From Wenzhouxiangella sp042310355 (GTDB lineage: Bacteria > Pseudomonadota > Gammaproteobacteria > Xanthomonadales > Wenzhouxiangellaceae): a DNA stretch of 64,000 nucleotides. Positions 44,722 through 53,152 of this stretch are shown here, in pieces. The notes under the pieces were generated by a model, which was given only the letters and a program-made list of their open reading frames with translations, searched no databases and was not told where the DNA came from. The DNA is taken from NCBI RefSeq assembly GCF_042310355.1, contig NZ_JBHJMR010000001.1:558001-622000 (forward strand), given 5' to 3'. Each line of letters starts with the position of its first letter. The stretch's first letter is position 1. Both the position numbers and the translations under genes were made by a program.

Positions 44722-44896
44722 GGAGAGGTGCCAGAGCGGTCGAATGGGCTCGCCTGGAAAGCGAGTGTACGGTTTTCCCGTACCGAGGGTTCGAACCGAG
44801 CGCAGCGAGCTCGATGCGCAGCCCGCGAAGCGGGCGGAGCAACCCGGAGCGGAGCGGAGGGCAAGCGCCGAAGGCGCGCAGTCAATCCCTCCCTCT
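44722..44896 (+). pseudogene. tRNA-Ser(GGA) copy interrupted in the T-loop
   Basis: Bases 44722-44795 are identical to the intact copy, from the acceptor 5' strand through anticodon and variable arm to TTCGAA of the T-loop. About 90 GC-rich bases then intervene before TCCCTCCCTCT (44886-44896) resumes the T-stem and acceptor. The last acceptor bases and CCA are replaced by TGCGGCC. The insert carries small hairpins with GAA loops (GCCCGC-GAA-GCGGGC and GCGCC-GAA-GGCGC). More hairpins follow to ~44936. Not expected to give a functional tRNA. Confidence 0.75.
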
Positions 44897-44957
44897 TGCG
44901 GCCCAACGGGCCGCCCGCCGCAAGGCGGTTGAATTGACTGGAAAGTGACGTTTTAAA

Positions 44958-45049
<92 letters not shown>

Positions 45050-45054
45050 CATTG

Positions 45055-45082
45055 AAAAACCCCGCCTTGAGCGGGGTTTTTT
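45055..45082 (+). terminator. Rho-independent terminator after tRNA-Ser(GGA)
   Basis: The stem ACCCCGC/GCGGGGT with a 5-nt loop is preceded by A's and followed by TTTTTT. It is strong on the plus strand and, because of the A-run, may also work on the minus strand. Confidence 0.9.
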
Positions 45083-45135
45083 ATGAGTATCGTCGCAGAA
45101 TCTCATCCAAGCGTTTACAATTCGCCGTCAAATAC

Positions 45136-45225
45136 GGAGAGGTGGCAGAGCGGTTGAATGCACCGGTCTTGAAAACCGGCAAGGGTTGATGCCCTTCGAG
45201 GGTTCGAATCCCTCCCTCTCCGCCA
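45136..45225 (+). tRNA. tRNA-Ser(UGA)
   Basis: A complete 90-base class II tRNA with encoded CCA. It has acceptor GGAGAGG/CCTCTCC, anticodon loop CTTGAAA between ACCGGT-like and ACCGG stems, a variable arm (AAGGGTTGATGCCCTT) and T-loop TTCGAAT. Anticodon UGA reads UCA, UCG and UCU. It lies after the terminator of the GGA gene, so it probably has its own promoter in 45083-45135. Confidence 0.97.
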
Positions 45226-45264
45226 TCACCTTCCGCAACGATTGAACAAAGGGGCCAACTTCCG

Positions 45265-47082
45265 GTGAGCGGCGACCGCTCGATTCTTCGTTTGCTGTCG
45301 GCAACGTTGTTCGCGTTCGCCTGCCAGGGTGCGGCGGCGAGCGTGCTTCTGCTGCACGACGGCGATTCCCTGTCCTCGGAACTCGACTGTCTGGGCATCG
45401 AGCGGGCGCTGGGGGAACTGGGGATCGCGCGTGAGCGGGTGGACGTACGCCTGAAGCCCGTCAGCGCCATGTCGTTCGAGGCATCGGTCGTGGTGGCCTG
45501 CCACCTGGATTTCTCCCTGGACCTTGCCGGTGCCCAGGCCTTGGGCGATTGGGTTTTCGACGGCGGGGGGCTTCTTGCGACGGGACGCTCCGGTCTCGGC
45601 CTGCAGGCGGTTCTGGGCCTGGCATCGGTGACGGCTTCCGACGGCAATGAACTGACCGAGGTGCGCTTCACCAGCGGTCACCCGGCCACCGACGGTATCG
45701 CCTGGGATGGTCCGATCGCCGCAGGCACCACCTTGCCGGCCAGCCAGCTTCCGGCGATTGCCCGACATTACTACTACGACGAGTCCCAGGGCGGCTGGCC
45801 GAGCTACGAGGCCGTACCCTGGCTGGCCGAGACGACCGGTCACTGGCGTGATTCATCCGCGCCCTGGGGGCAGCCGGACGGCGCTGTCGCAACAACGGCG
45901 GTCGGGTACGGCGACGGGCGCGCCATCTACAGCGGCGCGCTGCCCGGCGTTTACGTCAACTGGGACTGGCCCCGGTCGTGGCAAACCGTCGTCGAACGGG
46001 CCGTGCAGTGGCTGGCCCGCGACGAAGCGCTGGCTGAACTCGGGCTCTGGCCCGATGCGCACTCGGCGGCGCTGGCCTGGAGCGGCGATACCGAGAAGCC
46101 TGCCATGGAAACGGCCGTGCCCGCGCTGCTCGACTTGTTCGACGGACTGGGCCTGCAGGGGTTCGGAACGTTCTATACCGTGGGCCGCGCCGGCGGCGAC
46201 GCCGGCACGAGCGGGGCGCAGGAGCATCCGGGCGTGGTTCAGGCGATTCTGGCCGCGGGCAGCGAACTGGCCGGCCACGGCGACGTTCATGCCAGTTTCA
46301 ATGGGCTGTCCTACGCCGAGCAGTACCAGCGCCTGGACGACATGCGCGGGTTGATCGAGCCCCTGATGCCGCCAGGAGAGCGCCTGAGCGGTTTCCGGGC
46401 GCCGTACCTGTCGCAGGACTCGACCACCTGGCAGGCCCTGGCCGATCTCGGTTTCACGCACGATTCCGGAGACGCGGACACCTGGAGCAACGTAACCCTA
46501 CCGCATTTCCGCGGCGATCTGCTCCAGCTTCCTCCTTCCATGCCCATGGATTGGCATCTTTTCGAGCAGTACGACTTGAGCGCGGCCGATGCCCAGGCGA
46601 TCTGGTTCGACAAGCTCGACTACGTCGTTTCGAGGCGGGGCCTGTTCTCCTGGCTGCACCACCCCTGGGTGATCGAGCCACATCTCGATGTCGTCGACAA
46701 CCTGTTGGCGTACGCCATCTCGCGCGGTGATATCTGGATGGCACGCCAGGATGAAATCGCCGAGTGGTGGCTGGCGCGCTCCGCCCTGGAAATGCAGCAG
46801 CTGACCGCAGCCGGCGCTGGGGTGCGTGTTCGGGTCAGCAACCAGGGTAGTGCGCCGGTGGCTGGCGCATCGGTCTGGGTCAAGGCGCCGGCCGGCGCGG
46901 CCCGACCCTGGCAGGTCCGGATCGACGGGCAGTCGATCCAGCCCTACGAACGCGTGCAAGGCGATTCCGTTTACCGGGTGGCGGTTGTCGAATCACTGGC
47001 GCCGGGTGAAGCGGCGATCGTCGAGATGATTCCGCGCGACCGCGTCTTCCACGATCGCTTCGTGGCGCCGGCGCAGGATTGA
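45265..47082 (+). CDS. Secreted protein with NodB-like polysaccharide deacetylase domain
   Basis: A 605-residue protein starting at GTG with a signal peptide (LLSATLFAFACQGAAA). Residues ~25-240 resemble a class I amidotransferase-like/ThuA-type fold (SVLLLHDGDSLS, GDWVFDGGGLLATGRSGLG, VGYGDGRAIYSGALPG). Residues ~260-500 look like a NodB-type deacetylase barrel. LAWSGDTEK corresponds to the metal Asp motif, ELAGHGDVHASF to the His-containing motif, and RLSGFRAPYLSQD to the RxP motif. A small beta domain ends it. It probably works on envelope or extracellular glycan. The arrangement is unusual and the substrate is unknown. Confidence 0.72.
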   Translation: MSGDRSILRLLSATLFAFACQGAAASVLLLHDGDSLSSELDCLGIERALGELGIARERVDVRLKPVSAMSFEASVVVACHLDFSLDLAGAQALGDWVFDGGGLLATGRSGLGLQAVLGLASVTASDGNELTEVRFTSGHPATDGIAWDGPIAAGTTLPASQLPAIARHYYYDESQGGWPSYEAVPWLAETTGHWRDSSAPWGQPDGAVATTAVGYGDGRAIYSGALPGVYVNWDWPRSWQTVVERAVQWLARDEALAELGLWPDAHSAALAWSGDTEKPAMETAVPALLDLFDGLGLQGFGTFYTVGRAGGDAGTSGAQEHPGVVQAILAAGSELAGHGDVHASFNGLSYAEQYQRLDDMRGLIEPLMPPGERLSGFRAPYLSQDSTTWQALADLGFTHDSGDADTWSNVTLPHFRGDLLQLPPSMPMDWHLFEQYDLSAADAQAIWFDKLDYVVSRRGLFSWLHHPWVIEPHLDVVDNLLAYAISRGDIWMARQDEIAEWWLARSALEMQQLTAAGAGVRVRVSNQGSAPVAGASVWVKAPAGAARPWQVRIDGQSIQPYERVQGDSVYRVAVVESLAPGEAAIVEMIPRDRVFHDRFVAPAQD

Positions 47083-47090
47083 AAGAGAAG

Positions 47091-47196
47091 GCCCCCACCA
47101 GCCCGACCCCAGCACCTGTTCGACCCGCTGCCGCTGCTCCCTTCCGGGCCTGACGGGGTTGACGGGAAGACCAGTGTGGGAAGACCGGTGGGGACC
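47091..47196 (-). ncRNA. ffs: Signal recognition particle RNA (4.5S type)
   Basis: On the minus strand the ~106-base RNA starts GGTCCCCACC and ends GGTGGGGGC, giving the closing helix. The conserved core GTCAGGCCCGGAAGGGAGCAGC is the Ffh-binding domain with its GGAA tetraloop and internal loop. It lies beside dnaX as in many gammaproteobacteria, but on the opposite strand. Confidence 0.92.
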
Positions 47197-47203
47197 AACG
47201 CGT

Positions 47204-47233
47204 ATTATCCCATTACCGTGGCCGGCCTGACAA
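47204..47233 (-). promoter_or_regulatory. Promoter of the SRP RNA gene
   Basis: On the minus strand TTGTCA (47228-47233) and GATAAT (47204-47209) are spaced by 18 bp, with the RNA beginning about 8 bases downstream of the -10. The rest of the gap to dnaX (47234-47356) holds no gene. Confidence 0.75.
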
Positions 47234-47356
47234 GCCGAATGCGGATTCCCCGGATTGGGCCGGAAGTCGATCGTGTAAACTCTCTCGTGACAGAGTCGCA
47301 GCGCCCCCGAGTCGGTCTGGCGCCCGGTCCATGGTTAATAAACGGTTTTTAATTCA

Positions 47357-49045
47357 GTGAGTTATCAGGTACTAGCCAGAAAGTGGCGGCCCCGCAATTT
47401 TTCCGAGCTGGTGGGCCAGTCGCACGTCGTCAAGGTGCTCGGCAACGGCCTGGCGGAGGGGCGGATTCATCATGCCTTCCTGTTCACCGGAACGCGCGGG
47501 GTTGGCAAGACCACCATTGCGCGCATCCTCGCCAAGTCGCTCAACTGTGCCCAGGGCATCACCAGTACGCCCTGCGGCGAATGCGAAAACTGTGTCGCCA
47601 TCGACGAGGGGCGTTTTGTCGATCTGCTCGAGATCGACGCGGCCTCGCGCACCAAGGTGGACGATACCCGCGAGATTCTCGACAACGTCCAGTATGCCCC
47701 GACGCGGGGTCGCTTCAAGGTCTACCTGATCGACGAAGTGCACATGCTCTCGCGTCACAGTTTCAATGCCCTGCTCAAGACCCTCGAGGAGCCGCCCGAG
47801 CACATCAAGTTCGTGCTCGCGACGACCGATCCGCAGCAGATCCCGGTCACGATCCTTTCGCGCTGCCTGCAGTTCAACCTGCGTCGCCTCAATACCGAGG
47901 AGATCGGTGGCCAGATCCGCCGCATTCTCGCGGCCGAGAACATCGAAGCCGAGGACGCGGCCGTTGACCTGCTGGCGCGCGCGGCCGACGGCAGCATGCG
48001 CGACGGGCTGAGCCTGCTCGACCAGGCCCTGGCCGGCAGCAGCAAGCTGCTCGAGACCGATGTGCGCGACATGCTCGGCAGCGTGGAGCAGCGCCACGTG
48101 CACGCCATCCTCGAAGGCCTGGCGGGCAACGATGCGGCCGCCGCCGTCGGTGCCGTGGCCGAGGTTTTCGCCCAGGCCCGCGGCATGGGGCAGTTGCTGG
48201 CCGACCTGGCCGAGGCGCTGCACCGTATCGCCCTGATCCAGCAGCTCAGCGACTACCGCGACGACAGCCGCGCCGACTGGGATGAACTGATCGCCCTGGC
48301 CGGAAAGCTCGACGCCGAGGACGTGCAGCTGTGGTACCAGATTGCCATCACCGGTCGGCGCGACCTGCCGCTGGCGCCTTCGGAGCGAAGCGGTTGCGAG
48401 ATGACGATCTTGCGCATGTTCGCGTTTCGCCCGGTCGAGGTTGCCGGTGGCACGGGTAGCGGGAGCGAGGGTTCGGCGGCGGGTTCCGGCGCACCATCGC
48501 GCGCCGGCGCGCGTGCCGGGGGCGCTCCGGCCGGAGCGCAATCGCACGCCGGGCCCGGCGCCGGGGTTCAAGCGGCCGAGCCGGTGCCTGCGGCATCAAC
48601 CGGATCCGATACGAGCACTGCCAGGGACGAGCCGTCGTCCGTCCCTCTCGGCCCGGAGACCTGGCCGAGGGTGCTCGAGGAGCTGCCGCTGAGCGATTCC
48701 TTCCGCACGGTGGCGGCCATGCTGGTTGTCGGTCGTTTCGATCGCCCCAAGGTGCAGTTCACGGCCGCGCGTGACGATATGGTGCTCATCAGCGAGCGCT
48801 TTCGTAGCGCACTGGAAGAGGCGATGACGCAGTGGGCCGGCGAGCCGCTGCGGATCACCATCGAGCCGGTCGACGATGTCGAACTGGCCACGCCGGCGGT
48901 GCTCGAAGAGCAGCAGTCGGCCCGAACACAGGCGGAGGCCGAGGAGGCGATCGACACCGATCCCTTCGTGCAGCGCCTGGTCGAGCAGTTCGATGCGGAA
49001 GTCGTGCGCGAATCCATTCGCCCGATCAATACACGGAGTCACTGA
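47357..49045 (+). CDS. dnaX: DNA polymerase III subunits gamma/tau
   Basis: A 562-residue clamp-loader ATPase starting at GTG. Walker A is GTRGVGKTT, the zinc site is formed by cysteines of NCAQGITSTPCGECENC, Walker B is VYLIDEVHML, and SRC (LSRCLQFNL) is the arginine-finger motif. Residues ~375-435 are an Ala/Gly/Pro linker, followed by a C-terminal region corresponding to the tau-specific domain that contacts DnaE. No A6G-type slippery site is evident, so a separate gamma product by frameshifting is not predicted. It heads the dnaX-ybaB-recR operon. Confidence 0.95.
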   Translation: MSYQVLARKWRPRNFSELVGQSHVVKVLGNGLAEGRIHHAFLFTGTRGVGKTTIARILAKSLNCAQGITSTPCGECENCVAIDEGRFVDLLEIDAASRTKVDDTREILDNVQYAPTRGRFKVYLIDEVHMLSRHSFNALLKTLEEPPEHIKFVLATTDPQQIPVTILSRCLQFNLRRLNTEEIGGQIRRILAAENIEAEDAAVDLLARAADGSMRDGLSLLDQALAGSSKLLETDVRDMLGSVEQRHVHAILEGLAGNDAAAAVGAVAEVFAQARGMGQLLADLAEALHRIALIQQLSDYRDDSRADWDELIALAGKLDAEDVQLWYQIAITGRRDLPLAPSERSGCEMTILRMFAFRPVEVAGGTGSGSEGSAAGSGAPSRAGARAGGAPAGAQSHAGPGAGVQAAEPVPAASTGSDTSTARDEPSSVPLGPETWPRVLEELPLSDSFRTVAAMLVVGRFDRPKVQFTAARDDMVLISERFRSALEEAMTQWAGEPLRITIEPVDDVELATPAVLEEQQSARTQAEAEEAIDTDPFVQRLVEQFDAEVVRESIRPINTRSH

Positions 49046-49060
49046 CACGGAGTCACTGAT

Positions 49061-49375
49061 ATGAAAGGCAATATCGCGCAAATGATGCAGCAGGCGCAGA
49101 AGGTCCAGGAAGATCTCAAGAAGGCACAGGAAGAACTCGCCGAGCTGGAAGTGATCGGCGAAGCCGGCGGCGGGCTGGTCAAGGTTCAGATGAACGGCAA
49201 GCACGAGGTGCGCCGGGTCAGCATCGATCCGGAAGTCGCCGACGATCGCGAGATGATCGAGGACCTGGTCGCGGCGGCGATCAATGATGCCGTCAAGCGC
49301 GTCCAGGAGATAACCAGGGAGCGCATGGCGGGTCTGACCGGTGGTCTGCCGATGCCGCCGGGCTTCAATCTCTGA
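49061..49375 (+). CDS. YbaB/EbfC family nucleoid-associated protein
   Basis: A 104-residue protein of the YbaB/EbfC family, a dimeric DNA-binding protein. The sequence is typical: MKGNIAQMMQQAQKVQEDLKKAQEEL, GGGLVKVQMNGKHEVRRVSIDPE and a glycine/proline-rich end (GLPMPPGFNL). The dnaX-ybaB-recR order is conserved across gammaproteobacteria. Confidence 0.95.
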   Translation: MKGNIAQMMQQAQKVQEDLKKAQEELAELEVIGEAGGGLVKVQMNGKHEVRRVSIDPEVADDREMIEDLVAAAINDAVKRVQEITRERMAGLTGGLPMPPGFNL

Positions 49376-49388
49376 GGCCGACTCGCGC

Positions 49389-49982
49389 GTGAGCGCCGAT
49401 CCTTTCGACGAGCTGCTCGAGGCCCTGCGCTGCCTGCCCGGCGTCGGCGCGCGTTCGGCCCAGCGCATGGCGCTGCAGCTGCTCGAGCGCGACCGCGAGG
49501 GCGGTCGGCGTCTGGCCGACGCGCTGGCAACGGCGATGCGCGATATCCGCCGCTGCCGGCTTTGCCGCAATTTCACCAGCGACGAGGAATGCCGGATCTG
49601 CGCCAGCGAACGGCGCTCCAGCGAGGTTCTGTGCATCGTCGAGAGTCCCGGCGACGTCCTGGCGATCGAGGCGGCGACGGGCTTCGAGGGCCGCTACTTT
49701 GTCCTCCTCGGGCGGCTGTCGCCCCTGGACGGCATCGGCCCGGAGGATCTGGGCCTGGATCTGCTCGGTGAGCGGCTCGACCAGGAAGGCGTTCGTGAAA
49801 TCATCATCGCCACCAACACCACGGTCGAGGGCGAGGCCACCGCGCAGTACCTGCGTGAGATGGCGATTTCGCGTGACATCCGCACGTCGCGCCTGGCCCA
49901 GGGTGTGCCCCTGGGCGGAGAACTCGAGCACACTGATCGTTCTACGCTCGCGCATGCCTTCAACTCCCGCCTGAATCTCTGA
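49389..49982 (+). CDS. recR: Recombination protein RecR
   Basis: A 197-residue RecR with helix-hairpin-helix (LPGVGARSAQRMALQLL), a four-Cys zinc finger (CRLCRNFTSDEECRICAS), and a Toprim domain (LCIVESPGDVLAIE, IIIATNTTVEGEATAQYL). It works with RecF/RecO in gap repair. GTG at 49389 is chosen because the family begins close to the HhH motif; the gene lies 13 bp after ybaB. Confidence 0.95.
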   Translation: MSADPFDELLEALRCLPGVGARSAQRMALQLLERDREGGRRLADALATAMRDIRRCRLCRNFTSDEECRICASERRSSEVLCIVESPGDVLAIEAATGFEGRYFVLLGRLSPLDGIGPEDLGLDLLGERLDQEGVREIIIATNTTVEGEATAQYLREMAISRDIRTSRLAQGVPLGGELEHTDRSTLAHAFNSRLNL

Positions 49983-49994
49983 TCGCCACGAGAA

Positions 49995-50024
49995 GACCCC
50001 TCCGCCGGGAGCGGCGGAGGGGTC
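49995..50024. terminator. Bidirectional hairpin between recR and comEA-like gene
   Basis: A 12-bp perfect stem GACCCCTCCGCC/GGCGGAGGGGTC with a 6-nt loop lies 12 bp after recR and 24 bp from the stop of the convergent gene. There is no U-run, so efficiency is uncertain. Confidence 0.65.
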
Positions 50025-50048
50025 CGATCGCGGCGGTTGCCTTGTGCC

Positions 50049-50336
50049 TCAGCCTTCGGAGCTCGGCTCGGCGTCGAGCTCGACACGCTCGCGATTCTGG
50101 TCGACCGTGCGCAGCCCGATGCCGCGAACGTTGACCAGCTCGTCGATGTGCTCGAAATCGCCGTTTTCCTCGCGATAGGCGACAATGGCCTCGGACTTGG
50201 CGGGGCCGACGCCGTCGAGCGCCTCGGCCAGCTGCTCGGCGCTGGCGGTGTTGATGTCGACTTTCATGTCCTGCGCCAGACCGGTCTGAACCAGGGCCAG
50301 GGAAAGGATCATTGCAATGAGTGCGTTACGGATCAT
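50049..50336 (-). CDS. ComEA-like helix-hairpin-helix protein
   Basis: A 95-residue protein with a signal peptide (RNALIAMILSLALVQTGLAQ) and a double helix-hairpin-helix domain: VDINTASAEQLAEALDGVGPAKSEAIVAYREENG and the second hairpin VNVRGIG. Short periplasmic ComEA proteins bind incoming DNA during uptake. No comEC is in the window. The ATG at 50336 begins the signal peptide. Confidence 0.85.
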   Translation of the reverse strand: MIRNALIAMILSLALVQTGLAQDMKVDINTASAEQLAEALDGVGPAKSEAIVAYREENGDFEHIDELVNVRGIGLRTVDQNRERVELDAEPSSEG

Positions 50337-50559
50337 GATGAATCTCCTGTTTCGTTGCATGAGGTTTCGCGTTTCCGCCGGGGTGTCGCCCGACGTTGGG
50401 CACATTGTCCCGGGGAGCCAGCTGCTCGCGAATCGGCAAAATGCAACGATCTGCTGTAGTACAAAAGCGCTTTGAATGTTCGGAAAACCGCCTTCTCAGG
50501 TTTTGAGAAATCGGCGTGGTGGAATGAACCTGCAGTCAAACAACGGGAGTTTTCCAGAC

Positions 50560-50805
50560 ATGAGCACGCGAGTCAGCAGCAGTCACATCCGGGACGAGAT
50601 CGTGGGCAAGACCATCAGCGGCGTGATCGCGCGCCCCGGCAGGAAGGGGGAGCCACCGGTGGTGATGATGATGCGCTTCGACGACGGCAGCGTGGTGGAG
50701 TTCGTCTCGCCGCGCAGCGACCAACTGTTGCGCCAGGCGATCCGTCGCGACGACGGGCTGCACCCCGGGCAATCCCAGCTGCCGCTGGCCGGTCTGGCCG
50801 CTTGA
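50560..50805 (+). CDS. Small protein of unknown function
   Basis: An 81-residue protein starting MSTRVSSSHIRDEIVGKTISGV, with a central beta-rich part (VVMMMRFDDGSVVEFVSPRSD). GGGAG lies 10 bases upstream of the ATG. An in-frame ATG at 50476 would lengthen it with unrelated residues. No signal, membrane helix or recognised domain is seen. Confidence 0.5.
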   Translation: MSTRVSSSHIRDEIVGKTISGVIARPGRKGEPPVVMMMRFDDGSVVEFVSPRSDQLLRQAIRRDDGLHPGQSQLPLAGLAA

Positions 50806-51091
50806 TTTGGCGTGATTCACGTCACAAAACAGCGGTTTGAGGCGCGCTTCGGGCTTTATCCACAAAAGCTGTGGATAACCTTGTGGGCAAAATCCCTTCG
50901 ATCGGCTGGTCAGCGGACTTCAAGCGGATTGATCAATTAATGCTCAGTCAGGTAAATAACTTTAAAAACAATGGGTTATGTTTAAAAGGGTTGACATCCA
51001 GGCTTCATACTGGCGTCAAGATTCCGTCAAGGAGGGAATCAATCAGTTGTGCATAACATTCGAAGACACTACTTGATGAGGTGGCTGTAAC
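50806..51091. other. AT-rich convergent intergenic region with inverted DnaA boxes
   Basis: No gene is seen in this 286-bp gap. Two perfect DnaA boxes, TTATCCACA (50856-50864) and its complement TGTGGATAA (50870-50878), face each other across five bases. About 40 bp further an AT-rich stretch begins (about 50925-51000), with two GATC sites (50899 and about 50930). A short palindrome CGTGATTCACG lies at 50811-50821. Confidence 0.65.
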
Positions 51092-52552
51092 TCATTGATT
51101 TTCAGTTTTGGCGCCATCATCGTAGCGTGGTGCCTTGATTTCGCTCGGCCACTCGGCCAGTTGGCGCAACAAAACCGCCTCTCCCGGGCGCTCCATCATC
51201 AGGGTCTTGAGCTGATCCTCGTACTCGGGCAGGCGCACGCTGCCGAGCTCCGGGTCGTCGATCAGCCGCCTGCGGCGATATTGCTCCCAGTCCTCCCTTT
51301 CCGTCGCGGTCAGGGTCTCCGGCCATAGCCGGGCCCGGTAGCGGAACAGCAGCTCGTTGAGTCGTTCATCGCGGAAGGGCGCGTGCATTCGCGCCAGCTG
51401 ACCGGGCTCCAGGCCCTGGACGCGCTGTATGACCGGGCGGTCGCTGCCGGGCGGAAAGCCGCCGTAGAGATCGAGCTCGGGATCGGCGCTGCCGGCCTGG
51501 CTGCCGCTTCCGGCGAACAGGGTATTCAGGCGCTCGACGAAATCGGGTCGCTGCGCGACAAGCCCTGCACGCTCATGCAGCTTTGCCGGCTCGATGCCGA
51601 GTGCTTCAGCCCGCGAGTCGGCAAGCACATTCATGGGCGCCAGGATCGGGCAGCGATTGTTGCGGATCAGCTTCACCGGCACCCGGCTCACACCCTCGGG
51701 AAGGTCGGCCGAAGCGGTCCAGTAACGATCGGAGAGTTCGCCGGCGGTCAGATCGAGGAACGGCGTCGGGTCGACGTTCAGGTTCCAGGCCAGCCACTGG
51801 CTGGCAAACCGGGGGTGCCGTCCCAGCGCCACGATGGGTGCTACGCCGCAGCCGGGCAGGGCGGGGAAGCGCGAAGACGCGTGCAGCAAGGGCTCTTGCT
51901 GCCCGAGCATGCGGTCGATGCGATCGCGGTTGCGAAGATCCAGGGCCCAGGCCCAGAGTTTCGGCTGGTGCTTTCTGACCAGCCGGGCCATGGCGATCGT
52001 GGCGTCGACATCGGCCAGGGCGTCGTGCGCCCGGCTGGTGTCGAGACCGTTGGCGGCAGCGAGATCCTCCAGCCTGAAACTCGGTCGACCGTCGTCGTAG
52101 TCGGGCCACTCGATGCCGTCCGGCCGCACGGCCCGCGTCATGCGCATGAGGTCGATCAGGTCGAAGCGACTATTGCCGTTGGCCCACTCGCGGGCGTAGG
52201 GATCGATGAAGTTGCGCCAGAACATGTGGCGGGCGACTTCATCGTCGAAACGGAAGTTGTTGTAGCCCACCGAGCAAGTCCGCGGCCGGCTCATCAGCTC
52301 GGAAATGCGCTCGGCGAATTCGTTCTCCGGCAGGCCGCGCTCGCGCGCGGTCTGCGGGCTGATGCCGGTAATCAGGCAGGCCATCGGCTGGGGCAGCATG
52401 TCGTCGGCGGGACGGCAGTAGATCATCTCGGGTTCGCCGATCGGATCGAGCGCCGCGTCGGTGCGGCGTGCGGCAAACTGGGCGGGCCGGTCCCGGCGCG
52501 GATCCGCGCCGAAGGTCTCGAAGTCGTACCACAGGAAGGTTTCGTCGCTCAT
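51092..52552 (-). CDS. sbcB: Exodeoxyribonuclease I
   Basis: A 486-residue DnaQ-superfamily 3'-5' single-strand exonuclease. Exo I motif: TFLWYDFETFGADPRRDR. Exo II: VGYNNFRFDDEVARH. Exo III: AHDALADVDATIAMARL. The SH3-like and C-terminal helical parts follow (LNELLFRYRARLWPETL). The ATG at 52552 starts the homology; upstream sequence is the intergenic region shared with msrA. Confidence 0.95.
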   Translation of the reverse strand: MSDETFLWYDFETFGADPRRDRPAQFAARRTDAALDPIGEPEMIYCRPADDMLPQPMACLITGISPQTARERGLPENEFAERISELMSRPRTCSVGYNNFRFDDEVARHMFWRNFIDPYAREWANGNSRFDLIDLMRMTRAVRPDGIEWPDYDDGRPSFRLEDLAAANGLDTSRAHDALADVDATIAMARLVRKHQPKLWAWALDLRNRDRIDRMLGQQEPLLHASSRFPALPGCGVAPIVALGRHPRFASQWLAWNLNVDPTPFLDLTAGELSDRYWTASADLPEGVSRVPVKLIRNNRCPILAPMNVLADSRAEALGIEPAKLHERAGLVAQRPDFVERLNTLFAGSGSQAGSADPELDLYGGFPPGSDRPVIQRVQGLEPGQLARMHAPFRDERLNELLFRYRARLWPETLTATEREDWEQYRRRRLIDDPELGSVRLPEYEDQLKTLMMERPGEAVLLRQLAEWPSEIKAPRYDDGAKTENQ

Positions 52553-52678
52553 GGCCGTGCATGATTCCACAGAGCCCGGCGCGAGGCCACAATCGATCAC
52601 GAATTTTTTGCCCCCGCCATGGTCGGATATGATTCGTGATTCGTAATCGCCCGAGACTTCGGGCAGGAGACAGGATTG

Positions 52679-53152
52679 ATGTCTGAGAAAGCCACTTTCG
52701 GAGCGGGCTGCTTCTGGGGTGTCGAGATGCGCTTTCGGGAGATGCCCGGCGTGCTCGATGCCACGGTCGGCTACATGGGCGGTCACGTCGACAACCCGAC
52801 TTACAGGCAGGTCTGCAGCGACCAGACCGGGCATGCCGAAGTCTGCGAGGTGACCTTCGACCCGGAACGGATCGATTTCGAGCAACTCGTGCGCGCCTTC
52901 TTCGCCCTGCACGATCCCACACAGGTCAATCGGCAGGGGCCGGATGTCGGCGCGCAGTATCGCTCCGTTATCTTCGTCCACGACGACGAGCAGCGACAGA
53001 TCGCCGAGCGCATCAAGGCGGAGATCAACGCCGAGGGTTATTACGCCTCGCCGATCGCCACATCGGTCGAGCCGGCGGCCACCTTCTGGCCGGCCGAGGA
53101 TTATCACCAGCAGTACCTGGCGAAGAATGGCGGCAGCTGCGCAGTCTCCTGA
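52679..53152 (+). CDS. msrA: Peptide methionine sulfoxide reductase MsrA
   Basis: A 157-residue MsrA. The catalytic motif GAGCFWG, the conserved GYMGG, HAEVCEVTFDPE and FFALHDPTQVNRQGPDVGAQYRS are all present. It repairs methionine-S-sulfoxide. A C-terminal Cys (GGSCAVS) may recycle the active site. The ATG at 52679 lies 126 bp from the divergent sbcB start. A phosphatase gene overlaps its 3' end by 26 bp. Confidence 0.95.
   Translation: MSEKATFGAGCFWGVEMRFREMPGVLDATVGYMGGHVDNPTYRQVCSDQTGHAEVCEVTFDPERIDFEQLVRAFFALHDPTQVNRQGPDVGAQYRSVIFVHDDEQRQIAERIKAEINAEGYYASPIATSVEPAATFWPAEDYHQQYLAKNGGSCAVS

Noticed and set aside
44722..44896. A tRNA intron in the second tRNA-Ser copy
   Set aside because: Bacterial tRNA introns are group I or II elements, mostly in the anticodon loop and far longer; this ~90-nt insert is in the T-loop, and the 3' acceptor is damaged.
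47357..49045. Programmed frameshift producing gamma in dnaX
   Set aside because: No A6G or similar slippery heptamer with a following stem-loop was seen near the domain III border.
50806..51091. Main chromosomal origin oriC
   Set aside because: Only two perfect DnaA boxes are seen, and none of the usual oriC genes is adjacent.
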